Positions 52,237 through 59,470 of a stretch of DNA of 64,000 bases are shown piece after piece (positions within the stretch are counted from its first letter, which is position 1; each line of letters starts with the position of its first letter). The notes under the pieces are model-generated. The model did not search any database, was not told where the DNA came from, and saw nothing but the letters and a program-made list of their open reading frames with translations. Source of the stretch: CAIXSC01 sp046349915 (lineage in GTDB: Bacteria > Planctomycetota > Planctomycetia > Pirellulales > Pirellulaceae); contig JAXMBL010000009.1 of assembly GCA_046349915.1 (NCBI GenBank), forward strand, positions 186,001-250,000. The letters are read 5' to 3'. Made by a program: the position numbers and the translations under genes.

Positions 52237-52839
52237 ATGAGTGCGGGAGTGAAACGAGCAGCGGCCGATCATCCAGTGCTGGACGCCATCGCGGACCGCT
52301 GGAGCCCTTATTTGTTCGAGCCGCGAGCGGTGGAGTCGGAGAAGTTGGCCAGCTGTCTCGAGGCCGCTCGTTGGGCGGCGTCCAGCTACAACGAGCAACC
52401 CTGGTTCTTTCTGGTCGCGTCGCGCGAGAAGAGCGAAGACTTTGCCAAGCTGCTCGACTGCTTGCTCGAAGCAAATCAAGCCTGGGCCAAGAACGCCGGT
52501 GTGCTGCTATTGACCGTGGTCAGTCGTTCTTTCCGTCGTAATGGAACGCCGAATCGAATGGCCGAACATGACCTCGGATTGGCGGTCGGCAATCTCTCGA
52601 TTCAAGCGACCGCCTTGGGATTGGTCGTTCATCCCATGGCCGGCATTAACCCCAGTAAGGCTCGCCAGTTACTCGCCATCCCCGACGGACACGATCCCAT
52701 CACCGCATTAGCCTTGGGTTACCAGGGACATGCCGCGACCGGCGCCGGCGGATTGGCGGACCGGGATCTGTCCCCCAGAACTCGCAAGCCCTTGTCCGAG
52801 TTCGTCTTCGGAGGTAGTTGGAATAAGCCATTGAATTAG
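52237..52839 (+). CDS. nitroreductase family protein
   Basis: This 200-residue flavin-dependent oxidoreductase has the features of the FMN-binding nitroreductase fold: LDAIADRWSPYLFEPRAVES at the N-terminus (the usual 'RrSvR.f' Arg is replaced), ARWAASSYNEQPWFFLV around the flavin phosphate, AEHDLGLAVGNLSIQATALG, and the C-terminal ALGYQGHA loop. These enzymes reduce nitro groups or quinones or act as dehydrogenases. GGTGGAGAA precedes the ATG. No signal peptide. Confidence 0.9.
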   Translation: MSAGVKRAAADHPVLDAIADRWSPYLFEPRAVESEKLASCLEAARWAASSYNEQPWFFLVASREKSEDFAKLLDCLLEANQAWAKNAGVLLLTVVSRSFRRNGTPNRMAEHDLGLAVGNLSIQATALGLVVHPMAGINPSKARQLLAIPDGHDPITALALGYQGHAATGAGGLADRDLSPRTRKPLSEFVFGGSWNKPLN

Positions 52840-52928
52840 CGGAAGCAGACCTTGTAGCGCGACAAAAACTCCCCCAATTCCTTCACAGGCCAGGCCCCAT
52901 TTCCACCTAGCCCTCATCCCCTCCCGTT

Positions 52929-53014
52929 CTACTTCCGTGCCATTCCGTGGCCAAAAATGGATAGCGGTACGAGTACGCGGTGCCGCTGATCATCTCGCGA
53001 AGCGAGATGGCTAC
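52929..53014 (-). repeat. REP-like palindrome plus tail, inverted copy
   Basis: This is the reverse complement of the composite at 42609-42696: tail CTTCCGTGCCATTCCGTGGC..., then GCTGATCATCTCGCGAAGCG...GGCTAC at 52985-53014. It lies in the 346-base gap before the thioredoxin-protease gene, which otherwise shows no gene. Confidence 0.85.
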
Positions 53015-53185
53015 GCCGGATTGCTCTTGCGAAATTTTCCCGCTTGGACCACATTACCCCGGCTCGTGCTTGATCCAGTCGACTTTTCGCGCGCTTTTCG
53101 GCCGCGAAACGGCTAGCAAGTGCGTTCGTCGGATGGCCGACCGCTCCCAGGGAAGGGAGCGAGTGAAATCCAAGGAGGGATGGTT

Positions 53186-54724
53186 ATGGTAGCGCTGTCT
53201 ACGGTTGCGCTGTGGGCTTCTATCGCGGCTGCGGCCGATCCGATGCTGGTCGAGTTTTCGGCGCCCGGCTGTCAGCACTGCCGGATGATGGACGCGACGA
53301 TACGTCGAGTCCAGTCGGCGGGCTACACGGTGCAGCGAGTCGATGCGGTGCAGCATCGAGAGATCGCAACTCAGTATGGCGTGACCGGTACGCCCACTTA
53401 CTTCTTGGTAGTGGATGGACAGTCGGCAGGCAAGATCGAGGGAGCGACCAGCTACGATCGGCTGGTTCAGTGGCTTGAGTCGGGACGAGCACGGCCGGCT
53501 GGCAACGCCCCCGAGCCGATGGGCTCGCCAACGCCGCCATCCGCCAGTTCGGTCCCCACCACGGAACGCTCGCCGGATACTACGCCGCCGAGCCGTCCGG
53601 CTTCACCCGCGCCGGCCCCTAGTCCTGTCGCGGCGCCGATTGCCGAACGAGCGCGCCCGACGACCGCCGAGAACCCCGAGCAATTGGCCCTTCAGGCAAC
53701 GGTGCGTATTCGAATTGCGGACGACACCGGCACGTCGGTCGCCACGGGCACTATCGTCGAGGTGCATAACGGCGAAGCGTTGATTTTGACTTGCGGTCAC
53801 GCATTCCGCGCGTCGCGCGGCAAGGGCGAGATCTTGGTCGACTTGTTTGTCCCAGGCGCCGGCGAACCGATCCGCGGCGAATTGGTCGACTTCGACTTTT
53901 ATCGCGATATTGGGTTGGTGAGTATTCGGCCCAATCTTCCCGTGAAACCCGTGCCTGTCGCCGCGGCGCAACCGGGCATCGAGCCGCAAAGCGCTGTGTT
54001 CAGCGTCGGCTGCGACAATGGCGGACAGCCGCGACTCGAACGTTCCAAGGTCACTCGCCTGAATCGCTACACGGGACCGGAGAACGTCGAGGTCTCGGGA
54101 GCTCCGACCAACGGTCGCAGCGGCGGCGGTCTATTCAACGCCGAAGGAGCTTTGGTCGGCGTTTGCAACGCTTCGAACGAGCCCGAAAACGAGGGCATTT
54201 ACGCGGCGCTCTCCACGATCCACTGGCAACTGGGACAAGTAGGACTCGCCCGCTTGATCCCCGGCCCCGCGGCTCCCAGTGCTCCGCTGGCCCCGAGTGC
54301 TCCACCGGCTCCGATCGCGGCAAATCCCGAATTCGCTGCGAATCCCTCGGTCGCGCCTACTCCGCCTGTTGGAAACAGCATGCCTCCGGCCGCACTGACG
54401 AACGATCACGAACTCGTGGTAATCGTCCGCTCCAAGAACAGCCCCCAGGCGCCGTTGCAGACCTTCATCATCGACAAGCCTCGTCCCGAGATGGTGGAAC
54501 ACCTGGCCCGCAACGGCCGACTCGTTTCCCCCACCGAGGCGCAGCCCTCGATGATCGCAGCGCAGCCTAGCCCTGGAGCTAGCAACAATCCGGTCGTGAA
54601 CAACGGCCCCGGTGTCGCAGGTTCGTCAACCATGCCCCGCAGTCGACCACCGCTTCCCGAAGCGACGACACCGGTGCTCCGCGGGCAACAACCGACTGGC
54701 GGACCTTGGCCGTTCCGCAATTAA
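53186..54724 (+). CDS. thioredoxin - trypsin-like protease fusion protein
   Basis: This 512-residue exported protein has a short signal peptide (1-18). Residues 19-100 are a thioredoxin fold with the redox motif CQHC (29-32) and cis-Pro in VTGTPTY. A Pro/Ser/Thr-rich linker (105-160) follows. Residues 165-375 are a trypsin-like domain with His205 (LTCGHAF), Asp241 (FYRDIGLVSI) and Ser312 (GRSGGGLF), all in place. The tail is Pro/Ala-rich with a small folded segment (HELVVIVRSKNS). AAGGAGG at 53172-53178 supports the ATG at 53186. It probably cleaves or refolds exported proteins. Its stop codon overlaps that of the convergent YXWGXW gene. Confidence 0.9.
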   Translation: MVALSTVALWASIAAAADPMLVEFSAPGCQHCRMMDATIRRVQSAGYTVQRVDAVQHREIATQYGVTGTPTYFLVVDGQSAGKIEGATSYDRLVQWLESGRARPAGNAPEPMGSPTPPSASSVPTTERSPDTTPPSRPASPAPAPSPVAAPIAERARPTTAENPEQLALQATVRIRIADDTGTSVATGTIVEVHNGEALILTCGHAFRASRGKGEILVDLFVPGAGEPIRGELVDFDFYRDIGLVSIRPNLPVKPVPVAAAQPGIEPQSAVFSVGCDNGGQPRLERSKVTRLNRYTGPENVEVSGAPTNGRSGGGLFNAEGALVGVCNASNEPENEGIYAALSTIHWQLGQVGLARLIPGPAAPSAPLAPSAPPAPIAANPEFAANPSVAPTPPVGNSMPPAALTNDHELVVIVRSKNSPQAPLQTFIIDKPRPEMVEHLARNGRLVSPTEAQPSMIAAQPSPGASNNPVVNNGPGVAGSSTMPRSRPPLPEATTPVLRGQQPTGGPWPFRN

Positions 54725-57231
54725 TTGGAGTTGTCCTTCTCGCGATCACGCCCCCTCGGCTTGGCTTCCTGCCGATCGCGATTTGTTCGAACGTCTCGCT
54801 CCATTCGCGGCGTTGTCGGCAACGTACGAGCGGCAGGCGTGCGGGGCGGCGGATTATTCACCGCCGCGGGCACACGCTCGTTAGGTTGAGGATTCGCGGC
54901 GACGCCGCGATTGCTTCGCGGTGTTGCTTCCTCTACCCGTCGAGGCGTGGCTGGCTGACGCTCTCGCAACTGTTTCTGCAAGTCTTCCATTCGCCGCTCA
55001 TTCGCCCTACGAATCTCTTCGACCGCCGCATTCGGATTCGAAATTGGATTCGGATTTGGATTCGAGCGCGGCTTCGGATCGCCCGTTTCGCGTTTGGGTA
55101 GCTCAATCTTTCGAGTTTCCGGGCGCGGGATTTCTCGCTTGGGGATTTCAGGGCGAGGCGTCTCGGGCTGGCGAGTCTCCGGCTTGGGAAGAACGGGAGG
55201 CGTCCCCCCCGGACGACGCATCTCGGGCCGAGGATTCTCGACGCCAAGTCGCTCAGGCCGGCCACTCTTGGGTTCTCGCTGGGAATCCCGCAGAGCATCG
55301 CGAACAGCGTCCGCCCGCGACGAATCGACTCGTGGCGAGTCGAGCAGAGAGTCGTTGGGCTTGGCAACCTCGGTCCGTCGCACTTCGGGTTTCACGATGT
55401 CGGTCCGTCGCACTTCAGGCCGAGGCACGACGGGTCGAGGGACATCAGGCCGAGGGGGCGGCGTAAACTCCGCGGCCACTTTGCGAGGCGGTCGCGACAG
55501 CGTCGACTTCGGCAATTCACCCGGCTTCAAACCCGCAATCCCCGGCTTCGGATCGGAGGGTTGCGAACCTGGCGGTGGTGAATCCAACGTTGGCGAACCC
55601 GGCGGCTTGGGACCTGCTATGCCGCCGATGTCCGCAGGCGTCGGGCGTCCTCGTGTGGCCTCGGCAAACAACTTGACTTTATGCGACTTGTTCGACTCGC
55701 GTAGCGACCCTGAAATCCCTTGTCCAGGCACACCCTGTCCAGGCACACCCTGTCCAGGCAAACCCTGCCCCGGAATAATCACTCGCCCCTTCCCGTTCCC
55801 CGAGCGATCACGTCCTAATTCCCCGATCGACTCGCGAGTATCCCGAATCGACTCGCCAGCCGCTCCCAGATCTCGCGGGTCGGGTCGACCTCGACGTACG
55901 TCAGGTTGCTGGTCCGCCAGCAAACGAGCTTGCTTCACCTCGATGTCGCGACGACGCTCTTGGATCTCGGACCAGCGGTTCATTTCCGCATGCATCTCGT
56001 GGCGACGTTGTTGGGAAAGCGATTCGACCTTGAACCCCACGTCGGGTCGCTTGGCCAAGCCCGACAGCGATGTCGCAATGACCAAGCTCTGCACGTCGCG
56101 ATTGTCGCCGCGAGCGATCAGTTGTTGAGTCGCGATGTAGGTGTGCGGCGGTCGAGCGTCGATGTGGTCGCGTCGATAGCGATAGTCCGCTCGCATCCGC
56201 TCGTGCCAGTTAGGCTCGTGTCGCACGTGCTCCCAACGATGGTACGCAAACACGGGATCATACCCGTAGCGACTCATATGGTACGCATACGAGGGATAGA
56301 TGCCGCGGTCGAAGTAGCGAGCTTCGTAGTAGTCGCCAAAGCAGTAAACGCTGCGAGTGGGTCGGCAGAAAATGTGCGACGAAAACACGTTGACGTCGAT
56401 CACGACTCGCGGCGAGTAGCGATAGCGATGTCCGGCGACATAACCGCGCGGAAACCAAATCGGCGCGTACAACACGCCTCGTCGGGGCAACGCATAATCC
56501 CAATACCCATCGACGTACACGAAACCATAGGGCGTCCAAACGTAGCGAGCCGGCACCCAAATCCAACCGGGGCGGCAGGTCACCCAATGTCCAGGACGCC
56601 ACGCATATCGAGTCTCGAGCCACGTCCACGAACCAGGCACCCAGACGTGATCGTCCGACGGGGGACTTACCGATGGTCCTCGCTCAAGGCTTTGCGGCGG
56701 CTGCGGCAGATATTCGATCTCGTCCGACTCTTCCGCTCGCCAAAAGCCCGAAACCCACTGATAGCCGCCTTCCACTTCGGTCCAATATCCCGGGACCCAA
56801 TCCAGTCCCGGCGGGATCATGCGCCACAAGCCGCTGACCCACACATAGTGATTCTCATCGTCATCCCAGGCCCAGTAGCCCGGAATCCATTCGATGTTCT
56901 CTCCCTCCGGCTTCTCCTCCGGCGGCAACTCCTCGATCGCCTCGGGAGGCGCCTCGCGGACCACATCCCCCGCCTCGGGGTTAAACACAACGGGTTGAGC
57001 GTAGGCTTCGTGGACCATGCCGCGAGTCAGCTCTTCCGACATCAGGTCCGCTTCGTCGGCCGGCGGCGCGTCGCCGACGGCCGAGTTCAGCGCGGGTTGA
57101 GCGAGTAGTTTTGCGGGGAACGACGAGACGAACACCGCGCCACAGACCAGGATCAGCCCCGCCAACCCCGGGCGCAGCATAGCAACCAAGTAAACACAGC
57201 CCGTCATCATTCGTCGAATCTTGCTCGTCAT
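54721..57231 (-). CDS. YXWGXW-repeat envelope protein
   Basis: This 836-residue protein has a signal/anchor segment (about 10-45). From residue 110 on come aromatic repeats of the type 'W.pGyW': IEWIPGYWAWDDDENHYVWV, LDWVPGYWTEVEGGYQWVSG, HVWVPGSWTWLETRYAWRPG, IWVPARYVWTPYGFVYVDGY. The middle is Tyr/Arg/His-rich and the C-terminal half is a Pro/Arg-rich low-complexity tail with short repeats (PGQGVPGQGVPGQG, PRPVVPRPEVRRTDI). Such proteins are frequent in planctomycetes and presumed structural. GGAGGG stands eight bases before the ATG. A long plus-strand frame across it is an artefact. Confidence 0.85.
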   Translation of the reverse strand: MTSKIRRMMTGCVYLVAMLRPGLAGLILVCGAVFVSSFPAKLLAQPALNSAVGDAPPADEADLMSEELTRGMVHEAYAQPVVFNPEAGDVVREAPPEAIEELPPEEKPEGENIEWIPGYWAWDDDENHYVWVSGLWRMIPPGLDWVPGYWTEVEGGYQWVSGFWRAEESDEIEYLPQPPQSLERGPSVSPPSDDHVWVPGSWTWLETRYAWRPGHWVTCRPGWIWVPARYVWTPYGFVYVDGYWDYALPRRGVLYAPIWFPRGYVAGHRYRYSPRVVIDVNVFSSHIFCRPTRSVYCFGDYYEARYFDRGIYPSYAYHMSRYGYDPVFAYHRWEHVRHEPNWHERMRADYRYRRDHIDARPPHTYIATQQLIARGDNRDVQSLVIATSLSGLAKRPDVGFKVESLSQQRRHEMHAEMNRWSEIQERRRDIEVKQARLLADQQPDVRRGRPDPRDLGAAGESIRDTRESIGELGRDRSGNGKGRVIIPGQGLPGQGVPGQGVPGQGISGSLRESNKSHKVKLFAEATRGRPTPADIGGIAGPKPPGSPTLDSPPPGSQPSDPKPGIAGLKPGELPKSTLSRPPRKVAAEFTPPPRPDVPRPVVPRPEVRRTDIVKPEVRRTEVAKPNDSLLDSPRVDSSRADAVRDALRDSQREPKSGRPERLGVENPRPEMRRPGGTPPVLPKPETRQPETPRPEIPKREIPRPETRKIELPKRETGDPKPRSNPNPNPISNPNAAVEEIRRANERRMEDLQKQLRERQPATPRRVEEATPRSNRGVAANPQPNERVPAAVNNPPPRTPAARTLPTTPRMERDVRTNRDRQEAKPRGRDREKDNSN

Positions 57232-57634
57232 CCGTCGTCCCTCCCAGTCGCCGCGGCGCGGAGCGGGTGACGCAGAAGCGTCATCTCGCCTTCATAGCAT
57301 CTTATCGGTTCGCAACGACAAATCCCAATACTCGGGGGAATTCCTCCCAGAATCCCTAGCCTAACCTCGAGCGAAGTCATCGATGAAACGAGAGAGTGCT
57401 TCCGGCTTGGCCACCCCGCAGGGGCAAGACAAGATAGCCCAGTTCCGCTCCAATCTTGTGGCGCCCATTCAGGGCTTGGGAAGCGAGGCTCCATGCTACC
57501 GCTTGTCGCGGAAACTCTGGTGGATAAGCTGAAAGGCCGCGGCCGGTCAATCACTCGAGGTTAGGCTCGCCCCACCTCCGCAAACCTCCCTCCCAACGTA
57601 ACTTCCTGGCCTGACCGCAGGAGCCCATTCGCCC
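57232..57634. other. divergent intergenic region
   Basis: These 403 bases between two divergent genes must carry both promoters. The small frames present have no ribosome site or family likeness. No repeat family of this window was recognised in it. Confidence 0.4.
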
Positions 57635-59332
57635 ATGAATCTTTGTCGCCTTCTCGTTGCGGTCGCCCTATGCTCGTTGGCCCCTGTGGCACGAGCCGCC
57701 GACTCCCCACCCCGACTCATCGTAATTGTGAGCGTCGACCAGTTGGCGTACGAATACTTGGAGCGATTCAGGGAGGGGTTCGCCGAGGACGGCTTCTTCA
57801 AGATGGTCGAACGCCGCGGCGCCTGGTATTCACAAGCTCACCACCGACACGCCTACACCGTGACCGCTCCTGGCCATTCGGTGCTGATGACCGGTTCGTA
57901 TCCGAACGTCAACGGCATCGTCGGCAACGACTGGTATGATCGGCACAAGGGAAAATCGGTCTATTGCGTTGAGGATAGCGAATACCCAATCGTCGGCACT
58001 CCTCCCGCCAACGCGGAACTCAAGGGCGTTTCTCCAAAGAACCTAAAAGCTGAGACCGTTGGCGATGTCTTAAAGCGAGTTACCAACGGGCGAGCGAAAG
58101 TCCTCGGCGTCACGCTGAAGGATCGAGCAGCCGTGTTGATGACCGGCGCGAAGGCGGATGGAGCATACTGGTACGACGGCAACTCAGGCTGCTGGGTGAC
58201 CAGTCGCTACTACCGCCAGGAATTGCCCGAGTATGTGCGAGCTCTAAACCAAGGCCAAACGGCGGAACGCTTCGCAGGCGCGAAGTGGGAACTCTCGCGT
58301 CCTCTCTCGCAGTATCGCCTGAACTATCCCGACGACAACACCTACGAAGGCAATTACGAAAAACTCGGCGTCGCCTTCCCTCACCAACTGGAAACCGACA
58401 ACCTGTCTCGGCTGCGCAAACAGATCCCTTGCACGCCGTTTGGCAATGAACTCACCCTGACGCTCGCCGAGAAAATCTTGGCAAACGAATCGCTGGGGCA
58501 AGACGACGCCGTCGATGTGCTGGCCGTCGGTTTCTCCTCGAACGACTACGTGGGGCACACCTTCGGTCCTCACAGCCTGGAAGTCGAGGACATGTGTTAT
58601 CGAACCGACGAAGCACTCGCGAAACTCGTCAAACTCTTGGATCAACATGTAGGAGAAGGCCGTTGGACCTTGGCGCTTTCCGCGGACCACGCCGTGTGTC
58701 CCGTGCCAGAATATGCCGCGTCAATTGGCCTCCCTGCTCGCCGCAACCCGCTGGGAGATGTCGCGAAGCTGCGAGAGAACTTGGAAGCTCACCTCGAAGA
58801 GAAGTTCGGTCCGCGCCAAGATGGCAAGAAGCACATCGAACGACTCGACCCGTCCCAGCTCTTCCTCACTCCTGTCGCCGACGCCGCTCTGTTCGCGAAG
58901 ATCCAACTCGAGGCCCGAGATTTCCTCAGCAAACAGCCCGGCGTGTTATACGCGACAACTCGCAACGAACTGCTCGAACCTACCACGCCTGCCATCGAGG
59001 TCCCCGAGCATTTGCGGTTGTTGACTCCCGTCGGCTCGGAACCACTCGACCAACTCCGCCGAGCGTTTAATCCTCGCTTGGGAGGCGATGTTGTATTCGC
59101 CCTCCCGCCCTACAGCATCCAAGGGACCACCAAGGCGACTCACGGCACTCCGTGGAAGTACGACTCGCACATTCCGTTGCTCTTGCTAGGCCACGGTATC
59201 CGAGCCACTCGCAGCGATCGCCCCGTCAGCCCCGCCGCGATCGCCCCCACCCTCGCCAAACTGCTCGGCATTCCAATGCCGGCGCAGAACGTTGAGTCGC
59301 CGCTTGATGAGGCGATTGGGGGGGCGAGGTAA
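57635..59332 (+). CDS. PafA-like alkaline phosphatase/phosphodiesterase
   Basis: This is a 565-residue exported member of the alkaline phosphatase superfamily with signal peptide 1-22. The first metal Asp is in VSVDQLAYEYLERF. The nucleophile is Thr77 (YTVTAPGHSVLMTG). Asn98 (VGNDWYD) and the pair Lys162/Arg164 (TLKDRAAVL) reproduce the residues that mark PafA-type monoesterases. Later ligands are in SSNDYVGHTFGPHS, LSADHAVCPVPE and GTPWKYDSHIPLLL. It likely releases phosphate from organic esters outside the cytoplasm. No phosphate-regulon box was recognised upstream. Confidence 0.92.
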   Translation: MNLCRLLVAVALCSLAPVARAADSPPRLIVIVSVDQLAYEYLERFREGFAEDGFFKMVERRGAWYSQAHHRHAYTVTAPGHSVLMTGSYPNVNGIVGNDWYDRHKGKSVYCVEDSEYPIVGTPPANAELKGVSPKNLKAETVGDVLKRVTNGRAKVLGVTLKDRAAVLMTGAKADGAYWYDGNSGCWVTSRYYRQELPEYVRALNQGQTAERFAGAKWELSRPLSQYRLNYPDDNTYEGNYEKLGVAFPHQLETDNLSRLRKQIPCTPFGNELTLTLAEKILANESLGQDDAVDVLAVGFSSNDYVGHTFGPHSLEVEDMCYRTDEALAKLVKLLDQHVGEGRWTLALSADHAVCPVPEYAASIGLPARRNPLGDVAKLRENLEAHLEEKFGPRQDGKKHIERLDPSQLFLTPVADAALFAKIQLEARDFLSKQPGVLYATTRNELLEPTTPAIEVPEHLRLLTPVGSEPLDQLRRAFNPRLGGDVVFALPPYSIQGTTKATHGTPWKYDSHIPLLLLGHGIRATRSDRPVSPAAIAPTLAKLLGIPMPAQNVESPLDEAIGGAR

Positions 59333-59333
59333 C

Positions 59334-59368
59334 GGTCATTGGTCATTGGTCATTGGTCATTGGTCATT
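59334..59368 (+). repeat. heptanucleotide tandem repeat (GGTCATT)5
   Basis: Five perfect GGTCATT units, followed by degenerate copies (GGTTGTT, GGTCACC, GGTCACT) to about 59400, then a pyrimidine-rich tract. The repeat begins two bases after the phosphatase stop codon. Confidence 0.95.
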
Positions 59369-59433
59369 GGTTGTTGGGCGCTGGTCACCGGTCACTAGTC
59401 ATTTTTTCCTTTTTCCTTCTTCCTTTTCCCTTT

Positions 59434-59459
59434 CTTTTGCGGAGTAAAAGGCGACTGTC
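59434..59459. repeat. dispersed CTTTTGCGGAG-type palindromic repeat, copy 1
   Basis: CTTTTGCGGAGTAAAAGGCG followed by ACTGTC is nearly identical to 62040-62065. The second copy folds perfectly as CTTTTGC-GGA-GCAAAAG; here one base differs. Both copies lie just beyond the stop codon of a minus-strand gene. Confidence 0.8.
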
Positions 59460-59470
59460 GCTCCGCACCT

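Noticed and set aside
55906..57108. 400-aa plus-strand ORF within the YXWGXW gene
   Set aside because: Shadow frame of the minus-strand gene; composition rich in Arg/His/Val with no domain and no ribosome site.
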